From Neomegalonema perideroedes DSM 15528 (GTDB lineage: Bacteria; Pseudomonadota; Alphaproteobacteria; Rhodobacterales; Rhodobacteraceae): a DNA stretch of 64,000 nucleotides. Positions 17,452-25,687 of the stretch are shown piece after piece (position 1 is the stretch's first letter; every line of letters starts with the position of its first letter). A model generated the notes under the pieces. The model ran no database searches, was not told the origin of the DNA, and saw nothing but the letters and a program-made list of their open reading frames with translations. The stretch lies in the NCBI RefSeq assembly GCF_000374145.1, contig NZ_KB893653.1, positions 630,510 to 694,509 of the forward strand. Direction: 5' to 3'. The translations under genes were made by a program, and so were the position numbers.

Positions 17452-18003
17452 TCAGCAGTCCGGGGAGGCGAAGGGCTCGTTTTTAAACATCTGGGTCGAA
17501 TGCATGATCATGCTTTGAGGGCCTTGCTGCGCGTCGCCGCCGTCTGTCGGAGAGGCGCGCAGAAGAGCGCCCAGATAGGGGAAGAAGGCGCGATGCTTCT
17601 GGAAGGTGCGGATGATCATGCGGTCTCCGCCTTCGCCGGGCTCATAAACGTTGTCGGCGTCGTCGAAGCTGACGCCGCCCCGATCCTCCATCTCGGCCAT
17701 GGAGAGGACCGCAAGCCGCACTTTGCCGGCGCAGGACGAGGCGTCGTTCACGCCGAGATAGGAGCAGAACAGATCCCGCACCTCCTCCGGCTGCGCGCAG
17801 CGGCCCTCGCCGGTCTCGACGAAGCGCACGATCTTCTGCGTGGAGGTCTGGAGCCGCGAATTATTCATATGCGCGATGGAGACCTCGATCACGCCGAGGA
17901 TCAGCGCCATCAGCGGCCCGATGATGAAGGCGAACTCCACCGCCGTCGCGCCGCGGCGACGGCGCAGGAAGGAGCGGATGGTGGAACGCGGAAGTCTGAG
18001 CAT
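17452..18003 (-). CDS. TadE-family pseudopilin
   Basis: A 183-residue protein. The N-terminus RRRRGATAVEFAFIIGPLMA, followed by LILGVIEVSIAHM, is the classic TadE-like signature with the conserved Glu at +5 of the hydrophobic segment. The C-terminal domain has Cys pairs (near residues 73, 84 and 95) that could form disulfides. It is first gene of the pair, so the two proteins probably act together in pilus assembly or initiation. ATG start at 18003. Confidence 0.87.
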   Translation of the reverse strand: MLRLPRSTIRSFLRRRRGATAVEFAFIIGPLMALILGVIEVSIAHMNNSRLQTSTQKIVRFVETGEGRCAQPEEVRDLFCSYLGVNDASSCAGKVRLAVLSMAEMEDRGGVSFDDADNVYEPGEGGDRMIIRTFQKHRAFFPYLGALLRASPTDGGDAQQGPQSMIMHSTQMFKNEPFASPDC

Positions 18004-18257
18004 CGACTCGCCTCGGGTTTGCGCTGAACGGGGCCATCCTCCGGCCCCGACTTTAGAAATTCGCTAAAAAACATGGTTTTTACGGCTTGATCTTTCCGCG
18101 TCCGGGCCAAGCTCGGTCTTGCGTCGGGGGCGGGGGCGGCGTATGGGGCCATCCGAAAGCCGGAGCGGCTTCAGGCGGCCGGCCGCCGGAGGCCGCCGAT
18201 CCGAGATGACAAGGGCGCTCGCGCATGCGGCGAAAGCGCCTCAGGAGCCGCCCGTCC

Positions 18258-19046
18258 ATGACCGATCCCGCCTCTCCGCCCTCGCCCGAAGAGATCCGCG
18301 CCGAACCCGAGGCCGAAGAGCGGCCGGGCAAGCCTTTCCGCAACCTCTACGGCCGCCGCAAAGGGCGCCCTCTGCGCGCCGGGCAGCAAACCCGCATGAG
18401 CGAGGATCTGCCACGGCTTTCCCTGCCGGGCTTCGAGCCGGAGGCGATTTCGGCGGGCGGATCGCCCCTCGAACCGCCGGCGCCGCTGGATCCGGCGGCG
18501 CTGTTTCCCGAGGCGAAATCCCTGCGGATGGAGATCGGCTTCGGCGGGGGCGAGCATCTCGTGGCCTGCGCTCTGGCGGAGCCGGAGGTGGGATTCATCG
18601 GCTGCGAGCATTTCGCCCAAGGCGTGGCCAAGCTTCTGGCGGATCTGGCGCGGCGCGGCGGCGCGGAGAATCTGCGGCTGGCGGCGGGCGACGCCCGCGC
18701 CGTGCTCGACGTTCTGCCGGTCGGCGCGCTGGAGCGGATTTATCTGCTCTATCCCGATCCATGGCCCAAGCGCCGCCATGAGGAGCGGCGCTTCGTCTCG
18801 GAGGCCAATCTCGACGCCATGGCCCGGGTGCTCAAGCCGGGCGGCGAATTGCGCCTCGCCACCGACATCGTCGACTACGCGACGCGCAGTCTGAAGATTC
18901 TGGAGGGGCGCAAGGATTTCGCCGTCAGCCCTCAGACCCGCGCCGACTGGTCTCAGCCTTGGGAGAATTGGCCGGGCACGCGCTATGAGGCCAAGGCCAA
19001 GGCCGCCGGGCGTCCGCAGCATTATCTGATCTTCACGCGGCTCTGA
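18258..19046 (+). CDS. trmB: tRNA (guanine-N7-)-methyltransferase
   Basis: 262 residues from the ATG at 18258. It methylates G46 of tRNA using SAM. After a ~60-residue polar N-terminal extension (PFRNLYGRRKGRPL is the usual start of the conserved part), the Rossmann motif EIGFGGGEHLVA (about 88-99), the GCEHFAQGVAK strand, and the catalytic YPDPWPKRRHEERRF (about 165-179) are present. An upstream ATG at 18225 is possible but has no ribosome-binding site. The 3' end overlaps the convergent small membrane protein gene by 25 bases. Confidence 0.95.
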   Translation: MTDPASPPSPEEIRAEPEAEERPGKPFRNLYGRRKGRPLRAGQQTRMSEDLPRLSLPGFEPEAISAGGSPLEPPAPLDPAALFPEAKSLRMEIGFGGGEHLVACALAEPEVGFIGCEHFAQGVAKLLADLARRGGAENLRLAAGDARAVLDVLPVGALERIYLLYPDPWPKRRHEERRFVSEANLDAMARVLKPGGELRLATDIVDYATRSLKILEGRKDFAVSPQTRADWSQPWENWPGTRYEAKAKAAGRPQHYLIFTRL

Positions 19047-19384
19047 TCCGGCTGTGCCGGAGGAGGGGCGATCCGCCTGTCGATGGAGAAGACGCGCTCT
19101 TCGGGCTTCGGCTTCGGCGCAGAGGGCGGATCCGCGAAGAGCATGGCGATGGAGAGCAGATTCAGCCCCCAGACGATCAGCACGTAACGCGCGAGCGCCT
19201 GATGCGCGGGCTTCAGAGGATCGTCGTCGCGGCGGGACCAGGCCCCGACGACGGTCAGCAGCCCCGGTCTGCGCCACCAGCGGCTTTCCGGCAATTGGCG
19301 GAATTCGGGGCGCTTTTTGAAGTCGCTCAGGAAGATCCAGCCGCCGATCGTCACGACGAACATCTGAAGCAAGCCGAAGCTCAT
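19022..19384 (-). CDS. small two-helix membrane protein, unknown function
   Basis: 120 residues with hydrophobic segments at about 4-19 (LLQMFVVTIGGWIFL) and 66-84 (YVLIVWGLNLLSIAMLFA), a basic Trp/Arg-rich linker between them, and a Pro/Lys-rich tail. GAGGA lies 8 nt before the ATG. No family recognised. It overlaps the end of trmB on the other strand. The membrane pattern and start signal argue for a real gene, but it is not certain. Confidence 0.5.
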   Translation of the reverse strand: MSFGLLQMFVVTIGGWIFLSDFKKRPEFRQLPESRWWRRPGLLTVVGAWSRRDDDPLKPAHQALARYVLIVWGLNLLSIAMLFADPPSAPKPKPEERVFSIDRRIAPPPAQPDQSRVKIR

Positions 19385-19475
19385 GCCGAATCCTCATCCG
19401 CGGGTCCGGCCTGATCTGGCGGCGCCGGAGTGAAGGGAGAATTTTGTCCCGCGTCGGAATAAGGAGAAAATCAAA

Positions 19476-19501
19476 GCCCGCCTCCGAAGCCGGAGGCGGG
19501 C
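19476..19501 (-). terminator. terminator downstream of the TRAP permease genes
   Basis: GCCCGCCTCCG (19476-19486) pairs perfectly with CGGAGGCGGGC (19491-19501) around AAGC. On the minus strand TTTGATTTT follows. Confidence 0.75.
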
Positions 19502-19543
19502 CTTGTCGTTCCGGTCGCGGGATCCGCCGCCTTCAGGCGCGGA

Positions 19544-21385
19544 TCAATCGAGATTGGGCGTCCCGAAATCGAGGCCCGGCATTTCGAAATCCATGCTCGG
19601 CGCGAGATTGTCGAGCTGCTGCTGCATGGCCGCCTCGTCGAGTTGGGTCTGACCGCTCTTGTAATGCATGACCAGACCGGGGAAGAGGCAGATGAGCGCC
19701 ACCATCACCAGCTGAATCAGCACGTAAGGCGCCGCGCCCCAGAGAATCTGCGGCGTGGTGACCGGCGCCATGCGTTTGCCGGTGACGCGATCCGTATATT
19801 CCTTCTTCGGCGCCACCGACCTGAGGAAGAACAGCGCGAAGCCGAAAGGCGGATGCAGGAAGCTCGTCTGCATGTTCACCGAGAGCATCACCCCGAGCCA
19901 GATCAGATCGATGTCCAGCGCCACCGCCGCCGGAACCAGAAGCGGCACGATGATGAAGGCCAGCTCGAAATAATCGAGGAAGAAGGCGAGGAAGAAGATC
20001 ATCAGATTCACGATGATCAAGAAACCCACCACGCCGCCCGGCACCGAGGTCAGAAGCTCTTCGACCCAATGATGGCCGTTCACGCCGTAGAAGGTCAGCG
20101 AGAAGACGCGCGCGCCGATCAGGATGAACATCACGAAGGCCGAAAGCTTGGCCGTCGAATAAAGCGCCTGTTTGACGATCTCGTAATTCAGGCGGCGCGG
20201 GTTCTTATCCAGAAACCGCTTGAGCCCCGCGAGCAGAAGCGCGCCCATGGCGCCCATGGCGCCGCCCTCGGTGGGGGTGGCCACGCCGAGGAAGATCGTG
20301 CCCAGCACGAGGAAGATCAGAAACAAGGGCGGCGCCATGACGAAGGTCACGCGCTGCGCGATGGCCGAAAGGAAGCGCTTGCCGGTCGCCTTCTCCAGCA
20401 GCCAGTTCGCAAGGGCCGCGACCGAGGCGAAGACCATCGCCGACAGAAGTCCGAGAATCACATGATCCGCGATGGAGAGGCCGCGCCCGCTGGTGGCCAT
20501 CCAGCCCACCGCCGCCGCGAGGGCGTAGAGAATCCCCAGAGAGCGCAGGCCGCGCCCGCCGTCGGGCTCGCGAAAGCCGATGGCCTCGGGAGGCAGCCCC
20601 GGCAGCATCGCCGGCCGGAACATCGAGATGAAGAAGACGAAAAGCGTGTAGAAGCCCACCAGACACATGGCGGGCAGAAAAGCGCCCGCGTACATGTCGC
20701 CCACCGAGCGCCCGAGCTGGTCGGCCATGACGATCAGCACCAGCGAGGGCGGGATGATCTGCGCCAGAGTGCCCGAGGCCGCGATCACGCCTGAGGCCAC
20801 CCTGCGGTCATAGCCGTAGCGCAGCATGATCGGCAGCGAGATCAGGCCCATCGAGATCACCGAAGCCGCCACCACGCCGGTCGTCGCGGCGAGCAGCGCG
20901 CCCACGAAGATCACCGCATAGGCGAGGCCGCCCCGCGCCGAGCCGAAGACCTGCCCCAGCGTGTCGAGCAGATCCTCCGCCATGCCGGAGCGCTCGAGGA
21001 TCATGCCCATGAAGGTGAAGAAGGGCACCGCGAGCAGCACTTCGTTGGTCATCACCCCGCCGTAATTGCGGTTCGGCAGGGCGTTGAAGAAATTAGAGGT
21101 GAAGAGCCCCAGCTCCATGCCGATGAAGCCGAAGATCAGGCCGTTCGCCGCCAGAGAAAAGGCCGCCGGATAGCCCATCAGCAAAACGATGATGAGCGAG
21201 CCGAACATGATCGGCGCCATATTATGGATGAACCAGCCCGTGAAGCCCGCTCCCGTGGCCGCCTCGGCGGTTCCGAAGAGAAGCCCCCAGACGAAGACCA
21301 TCGCCATGGCCAGAATCGTCGAGACCGCCCACCCGAACAAACCGCGTCCGAGCGTGGTCTTTTTGCGCATGCCGCGCGTTTCCAT
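19544..21385 (-). CDS. TRAP transporter large permease (DctM/TakM type)
   Basis: A 613-residue inner-membrane protein, the sodium-coupled transport subunit of a TRAP transporter. It shows the family motifs LLAATTGVVAASVISMG, GTLAQIIPPSLVLIVMADQL (about 205-224) and GVATPTEGGAMGAMGALLLA (about 367-386). It is longer than the usual ~430 residues because of an N-terminal extension and an extra polytopic stretch around 270-345, as is common in the TakP-type subgroup. The small permease gene lies 21 bases upstream and the binding protein is divergent. A terminator follows. Confidence 0.93.
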   Translation of the reverse strand: METRGMRKKTTLGRGLFGWAVSTILAMAMVFVWGLLFGTAEAATGAGFTGWFIHNMAPIMFGSLIIVLLMGYPAAFSLAANGLIFGFIGMELGLFTSNFFNALPNRNYGGVMTNEVLLAVPFFTFMGMILERSGMAEDLLDTLGQVFGSARGGLAYAVIFVGALLAATTGVVAASVISMGLISLPIMLRYGYDRRVASGVIAASGTLAQIIPPSLVLIVMADQLGRSVGDMYAGAFLPAMCLVGFYTLFVFFISMFRPAMLPGLPPEAIGFREPDGGRGLRSLGILYALAAAVGWMATSGRGLSIADHVILGLLSAMVFASVAALANWLLEKATGKRFLSAIAQRVTFVMAPPLFLIFLVLGTIFLGVATPTEGGAMGAMGALLLAGLKRFLDKNPRRLNYEIVKQALYSTAKLSAFVMFILIGARVFSLTFYGVNGHHWVEELLTSVPGGVVGFLIIVNLMIFFLAFFLDYFELAFIIVPLLVPAAVALDIDLIWLGVMLSVNMQTSFLHPPFGFALFFLRSVAPKKEYTDRVTGKRMAPVTTPQILWGAAPYVLIQLVMVALICLFPGLVMHYKSGQTQLDEAAMQQQLDNLAPSMDFEMPGLDFGTPNLD

Positions 21386-21406
21386 ATGTTTTTCTCCGCG
21401 ACGGCG

Positions 21407-22009
21407 TCAGGGGCGGGCGGGGGAGGCCTCGTCGGCCTCGTCGACGATGATGGCGGCCTTGAGCCTCTCGACCTCGGCCTCGGCGGCGTCCGCCGCGAGG
21501 ACCGGATCCTCCATGCGGCCGCTGATGATCGCGATCCGCTTGATCAGCTCCGAAATCGCCTGAAGCAGCAGCATGAAGAAGGCGATGGGCATCAGAAGCT
21601 TGATCGGCCATTGCGGCAGGCCGCCCGCCGCGAAGGACTGCTCATTCGTGGCGATGGAGGCCTGAGCGAAGGGAACGGAGGTCCAGATCATGATCAGACA
21701 GAAGGGGATCAGCACGAAAGCGTGGCCGATCACGTCGATCCAGTCGCGCGTCCGCTTGCTGAAGCGGTTCGACAAAACGTCGATGCGCACATGTTCGTTG
21801 TCCCTCAGCGTCCAGCTCGCGCAGAGGAGGAACACCGCGCTGAAGAGCATCCACTGAGCGTCCAGCCAGACGTTGGACGACGTGTTCAGCGTTTTGCGGA
21901 TGATGGCGTTCGCGGCTGAGATGGCGGTGGCCGCCAATAACAGCCAAGCCGCCTTGCGTCCGATCCAGCCGTTGACGGCGTCGATGGCGCGCGAAAGCGC
22001 AAGAAACAT
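21407..22009 (-). CDS. TRAP transporter small permease (DctQ type)
   Basis: A 200-residue protein with four hydrophobic helices, SRAIDAVNGWIGRKAAWLLL at the start and the conserved NAIIRKTLNTSSNVWLDAQW segment typical of DctQ proteins in mannitol/2-oxoacid-type TRAP systems. It pairs with the large permease to form the membrane complex. First gene of the minus-strand dctQM pair. ATG start at 22009, with GGGAGG upstream. Confidence 0.93.
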   Translation of the reverse strand: MFLALSRAIDAVNGWIGRKAAWLLLAATAISAANAIIRKTLNTSSNVWLDAQWMLFSAVFLLCASWTLRDNEHVRIDVLSNRFSKRTRDWIDVIGHAFVLIPFCLIMIWTSVPFAQASIATNEQSFAAGGLPQWPIKLLMPIAFFMLLLQAISELIKRIAIISGRMEDPVLAADAAEAEVERLKAAIIVDEADEASPARP

Positions 22010-22265
22010 TCCCGACCTCCCTTACAAAGGGTGTTCGCGTCTTCTCTGAGACGTCTTGGGCGGTGGTTATGAACGCTCGCGCGGAGATGCGCAATGCGCG
22101 GCTTGGGTTCGAACCGCTTTCCCTTGTCGGAAGAAGCATGTGAAACCGCTTGCGTTCCACGGATTTCTCCCGGAGATTCCGCCCACGAAAGGGGCGCGGA
22201 GACGTCGGGCCGCCAAGCCGCCCGGAGCTCCCGCCTTCAGAAACGTCTCAGGGAGAGATCCGCCG

Positions 22266-23351
22266 ATGAAACGTCGTCAATTTCTGCAAGGCGCGGGCGT
22301 CGGGCTCGCCGCCTCCGCGCTCGCGGCCCCGGCCCTCGCGCAGAGCATGCCTGAACTGAACTGGCGCCTGACCTCCAGCTTTCCGAAATCGCTCGACATC
22401 ATCTACGGCGGCGCCGAGCTTTTCGCGAAGGCCCTCTCCGACATCACCGACGGCAAGTTCAAGGTGCAGCTCTTCGCGGCCGGCGAGATCGTCAACGCCT
22501 TCCAGGCCGCCGACGCCGTGGGCGACGGCACCGTGGAGCTGGCGCATACCTGCTCCTATTACTATTTCGGCAAAGACCCGACCTTCGCGGCGGGCACCGC
22601 TCTGCCTTTCGGCCTGAACGCCCGTCAGCAGTCGGCTTGGTACACCCAGCGCGGCGGCAACGATCTGCTGAACAAGCTCTATCAGAATTATAATCTGGTG
22701 GGCCTGCCCTGCGGCAACACCGGCACCCAGATGGGCGGCTGGTTCCGCAAGGAGTTCAAGTCCCTCGACGACTTCAAGGGCGTGAAGATGCGCATCGCGG
22801 GCCTCGCGGGACAGGTGATGTCCAAGCTGGGCGTGGTGCCGCAGCAGATCGCGGGCGGAGACATCTACTCCTCGCTGGAGCGCGGCACCATCGACGGCGC
22901 CGAATGGGTCGGCCCCTATGACGACGAGAAGCTCGGCTTCGTGAAGGTCGCGCCCTATTACTATTATCCCGGCTGGTGGGAGGGCGGCGCGACGCTGCAT
23001 CTCTTCGTCAACAAGGGCAAGTGGGACGAACTGCCGAAGGTCTATCAGAGCGCCATCCGCGCCGCCGCCGCCGAGGCCGACCGCGACACCCTCGCGCGGT
23101 ACGACGCCTCCAATCCGGCGGCTCTGCGCAGCCTGATCGCCGCCGGCGCCCAGCTTCGCCCCTACACCAACGAGATGCTCGAAGCGGCCTTCAAAGCCGC
23201 CAAAGAGGTCTACGCCGAGACCGGCGCCCAGAACGCCCTGTTCAAGGAAGTCCATGACTCGATCATGGAGTTCAAGAACGAGCAGTATCTCTGGTCGCAG
23301 CTCGCCGAGTTCAACTTCGACCGCTTCCAGATCGCCAATCGCGGCAAGTGA
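22266..23351 (+). CDS. TRAP transporter substrate-binding protein, TakP-like
   Basis: 361 residues from the ATG at 22266. The first 26 residues are a signal of twin-arginine type (MKRRQFLQGAGVGLAASAL...PALAQ). The mature part closely follows Rhodobacter TakP from memory: NTGTQMGGWFRKEF, GVVPQQIAGGDIY, GAEWVGPYDDEKLGF and YYYYPGWWEGG. TakP binds 2-oxoacids such as pyruvate and oxobutyrate with a sodium ion, so a monocarboxylate 2-oxoacid is the likely substrate. It is divergent from its permease genes across 256 bases, which should hold both promoters. A strong terminator follows. Confidence 0.93.
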   Translation: MKRRQFLQGAGVGLAASALAAPALAQSMPELNWRLTSSFPKSLDIIYGGAELFAKALSDITDGKFKVQLFAAGEIVNAFQAADAVGDGTVELAHTCSYYYFGKDPTFAAGTALPFGLNARQQSAWYTQRGGNDLLNKLYQNYNLVGLPCGNTGTQMGGWFRKEFKSLDDFKGVKMRIAGLAGQVMSKLGVVPQQIAGGDIYSSLERGTIDGAEWVGPYDDEKLGFVKVAPYYYYPGWWEGGATLHLFVNKGKWDELPKVYQSAIRAAAAEADRDTLARYDASNPAALRSLIAAGAQLRPYTNEMLEAAFKAAKEVYAETGAQNALFKEVHDSIMEFKNEQYLWSQLAEFNFDRFQIANRGK

Positions 23352-23412
23352 CCGGCTGAGGATTTCGGGCGCGGCCGGGCTTTCGAACCCCGTCCGGCCG
23401 CGCATCCTCGGG

Positions 23413-23440
23413 CCCCTCGCCTCGCGGCGAGGGGTTTTTT
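23413..23440 (+). terminator. terminator of the TakP-like gene
   Basis: CCCCTCGCC/GGCGAGGGG (9-bp stem, TCGC loop) followed by TTTTTT. A second hairpin with 10-bp arms (23369-23378/23394-23403, GCGCGGCCGG/CCGGCCGCGC) precedes it. Confidence 0.9.
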
Positions 23441-23444
23441 CGTC

Positions 23445-24278
23445 TCAGGCTTCTCCAAAGGCCAGAGGCAGCCCGAAAAAGCGGTTGGCCATCTCCGAGA
23501 CATGAGCCGGATCGCCGGTGGTCAGCAGCTTCGGCGCGCGCCAGCGGTCGGAATCGAGATAGCCCGGATGCCGGGCCAGCCAGGAATCGAGACTCGCCGC
23601 CGTGATGGCCGGCTGCGCGAAAATCCGGGTTCCGGGGGGCAGAGCCGCGCGGAAGGCCGCCTCCGCCAAAGGATAATGCGTGCAGGCCAGAACCGCCGCG
23701 TCGGGGGCGGGCATGCGCCGGAGCGCCTTCTCCACGCAGATTCGCGCGATGGCGTCGGCTTGGGCCCAGTCGCCCGATTCCAGAGCGTCCACGAGACCGG
23801 GGCAGGGCTCGGAGGCCGCCCGCAGATCCGAGGCGCGATTGGCGGCTTCGCGCTCGAAGGCGCCGCTGGCCACCGTGGCGGGAGTCGCGAAGAGCACCAC
23901 GTCGAGCGGGCCCACCGGATGCGGCGCGGGCGGGCGCGGATCGGCCCAGTCCCGCCCGGTCAGCGCCTCGACCATCGGGACGAGGACGCCCAACACCCGC
24001 CGGTCCGGCGCCTTCTCGGGAAGCCATTCCTGCTGCAGCCGCCGCAAAGCCGCCGCCGAAGCCGTGTTGCAGGCGATGACCACCGCCCGACAGCCCTCCT
24101 CGAAGAGCCGCTCCACCCCCGCGCAGGTCAGGCGGTAGATCTCTTCAGGAGGCCGCACGCCGTAAGGGGCGTTGGCGTTGTCGCCGAGATAGACGAAAGG
24201 TCGCCAAGGCGCGGCCTCGGTCAGAGCGCGCAGCACCGTCAGGCCGCCAAGGCCGGAATCGAAGACGCCGATGGGCAT
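23445..24278 (-). CDS. murI: glutamate racemase
   Basis: 277 residues from the ATG at 24278, preceded by GGGAGG. It makes D-glutamate for peptidoglycan. The start MPIGVFDSGLGGLTVL carries the catalytic-site Asp-Ser. The two catalytic cysteines are in VIACNTASAAAL (about 75) and VLACTHYPL (about 189), the second with its His. The frame is open further upstream, but that part overlaps the rpsI terminator and is not coding. It supplies the mur pathway encoded at 55-64 kb, far from it on the chromosome. Confidence 0.95.
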   Translation of the reverse strand: MPIGVFDSGLGGLTVLRALTEAAPWRPFVYLGDNANAPYGVRPPEEIYRLTCAGVERLFEEGCRAVVIACNTASAAALRRLQQEWLPEKAPDRRVLGVLVPMVEALTGRDWADPRPPAPHPVGPLDVVLFATPATVASGAFEREAANRASDLRAASEPCPGLVDALESGDWAQADAIARICVEKALRRMPAPDAAVLACTHYPLAEAAFRAALPPGTRIFAQPAITAASLDSWLARHPGYLDSDRWRAPKLLTTGDPAHVSEMANRFFGLPLAFGEA

Positions 24279-24333
24279 GGAGAAGGGCCTCCGGGAGAAC
24301 GGGAGGCCGAAGCATAGACCCCGCGCGGCCATG

Positions 24334-24361
24334 AAAAAACCCGCCCCGAAGAAGGGGCGGG
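24334..24361 (-). terminator. terminator of rplM-rpsI
   Basis: CCCGCCCC (24340-24347)/GGGGCGGG (24354-24361) with a GAAGAA loop. On the minus strand TTTTTT follows (complement of 24339-24334). Confidence 0.88.
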
Positions 24362-24390
24362 CTTCGAAATCTCGCAAATCCTGAAGCGGA

Positions 24391-24882
24391 TCAGCGCTTC
24401 GAGAACTGGAAGCTGCGGCGAGCCTTGGCGCGGCCGAACTTCTTGCGCTCGACGGCGCGGGAGTCGCGGGTGAGGAACCCGGCCTTCTTCAGCGAAGGAC
24501 GCAGATCGGGATCCTGAAGCGACAGGGCGTGCGACAGCCCATGCTTCACGGCGCCCGCCTGACCCGACAATCCGCCGCCGGCCACGGTGGCCATGACGTC
24601 GAAGCGGCCGACGACCTCGGCGATCTGGAAGGCCTGATTCACCACCATCTGCAGCACCGGGCGAGCGAAATACTGCTCGATGGGCTTGCCGTTGATGACG
24701 ATCTTGCCGGAGCCGGGCTTCACCCAGACGCGGGCCACGGCGTTCTTGCGGCGGCCGGTGGCGTAGGAGCGGCCGAAGGCGTCCTTGACCGGCTCGCGCT
24801 TCGGCGCGGCGGCGGCTTCGGCGGCCGGAGCGCCGCCGACGGCTTCCCGGAGGGCGTCCAGCGATTTGATCTCGTCAACCAT
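24391..24882 (-). CDS. rpsI: 30S ribosomal protein S9 (uS9)
   Basis: 163 residues. A ~30-residue Ala/Glu-rich N-terminal extension, common in alphaproteobacteria, precedes the core: [20 protein letters not shown] (about 40-59), and the C-terminal tail [14 protein letters not shown] that reaches the ribosomal P site. It lies 2 bases after rplM in the universal rplM-rpsI operon and is followed by a terminator. Confidence 0.98.
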   Translation of the reverse strand: MVDEIKSLDALREAVGGAPAAEAAAAPKREPVKDAFGRSYATGRRKNAVARVWVKPGSGKIVINGKPIEQYFARPVLQMVVNQAFQIAEVVGRFDVMATVAGGGLSGQAGAVKHGLSHALSLQDPDLRPSLKKAGFLTRDSRAVERKKFGRAKARRSFQFSKR

Positions 24883-24884
24883 GA

Positions 24885-25349
24885 TCAGCCGTTCCTCGTG
24901 TTCTTCGGGTTCAGCGAAGCCACGTCGAACACGACGGGCTGCTGGGCGATCTGCTTATGCTCGGCGCCGGTGTAGACGCGCAGATTGGACATCTGCTGAC
25001 GGCCGAGCGGACCGCGCGGAATCATGCGGCGGACGGCGTTCTCGATCACGCGGTCGCCTTTGCCCGAGTCGAAATACTGACGGGGCGAACGCTCTTTGAT
25101 GCCGCCGGGAAAGCCGGTGTGCCAATAGAAGCGGTTGTCGTCGCGCTTGCGTCCGGTCATCTGCACCTTGTCGGCGTTGATGACGATGACGTTGTCGCCC
25201 ATGTCCATATGAGGCGTGAAGCTCGGCTTGTTCTTGCCGCGCAGGATATTGGCGACGATCGTGGCGAGACGGCCCAGAACCACGCCTTCGGCGTCGATCA
25301 GGATCCACTTCTTCTCGATGTCGGAAGGTTTAGCGGAAAAGGTTTTCAT
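24885..25349 (-). CDS. rplM: 50S ribosomal protein L13 (uL13)
   Basis: A 154-residue protein with the L13 signatures: [20 protein letters not shown] near the start, [20 protein letters not shown] in the middle, and the end segment [20 protein letters not shown]. First gene of the rplM-rpsI operon. The ATG at 25349 lacks a strong Shine-Dalgarno directly upstream, while a GGGAGG is locked in a hairpin about 20 nt further up; see the leader entry. Confidence 0.98.
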   Translation of the reverse strand: MKTFSAKPSDIEKKWILIDAEGVVLGRLATIVANILRGKNKPSFTPHMDMGDNVIVINADKVQMTGRKRDDNRFYWHTGFPGGIKERSPRQYFDSGKGDRVIENAVRRMIPRGPLGRQQMSNLRVYTGAEHKQIAQQPVVFDVASLNPKNTRNG

Positions 25350-25363
25350 CTCTGGGTCCCGAT

Positions 25364-25416
25364 GTCGGGAGCCTCCCGACGATTGGCGAAACAGGGACGG
25401 GGCGCAAACGCGCCCC
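25364..25416 (-). promoter_or_regulatory. rplM leader with two hairpins
   Basis: In the predicted ~72-nt leader, GGGGCGC-AAAC-GCGCCCC (about 25399-25416 on the plus strand, 7-bp stem) lies near the 5' end and GTCGGGA-GCC-TCCCGAC (25364-25380, 7-bp stem) lies 15 nt before the ATG. The second stem hides the only GGGAGG in the leader. In E. coli the rplM-rpsI leader is the target of L13 autoregulation; a similar role here is inference. Confidence 0.45.
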
Positions 25417-25427
25417 GGTTGGCGGGC

Positions 25428-25455
25428 AATATAGCCGCGCGCGAAAGGGCGTCAA
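25428..25455 (-). promoter_or_regulatory. rplM-rpsI promoter
   Basis: On the minus strand TTGACG (25455-25450), a 16-bp spacer, TATATT (25433-25428). This is one of the best sigma70-like matches in the window and correctly placed for a ribosomal protein operon. Confidence 0.65.
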
Positions 25456-25687
25456 GCGGAGCTTTCGACGCGACGCCTTTGAAAATCGTTTAAAATCATG
25501 ATCTTATGAAATTGGTGTCTAAATACCTCAAGATAAATCCCCGCCGCCGCGCCGATTCCGGGCCTCCGCGCCCAAGGGCGGCGCAAGGCGCGGAAAGCCG
25601 GAGACAGGGGGTGAAATCTTGAGAAACGGGCTCTATCTTGCGGAGAAGCCCCGCCTTTCCCCCGCGCGCCTCAGGGAGGCTTCCGCT

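Larger units (their letters stand above)
25350..25687. other. intergenic region between divergent rplM and the DUF3298 gene
   Basis: It carries the rplM promoter (25428-25455) and structured leader on the minus strand. On the plus strand there is a weaker candidate promoter TTGAAA (25479-25484), 17 bp, TCTTAT (25502-25507). The stretch 25480-25530 is unusually AT-rich for this genome. The rest holds nothing I recognise. Confidence 0.5.

Noticed and set aside
24279-24377. N-terminal extension of murI to the upstream ATG
   Set aside because: It would translate through the rpsI terminator hairpin, and MPIGVFDSGLGG is the normal start with a GGGAGG site.
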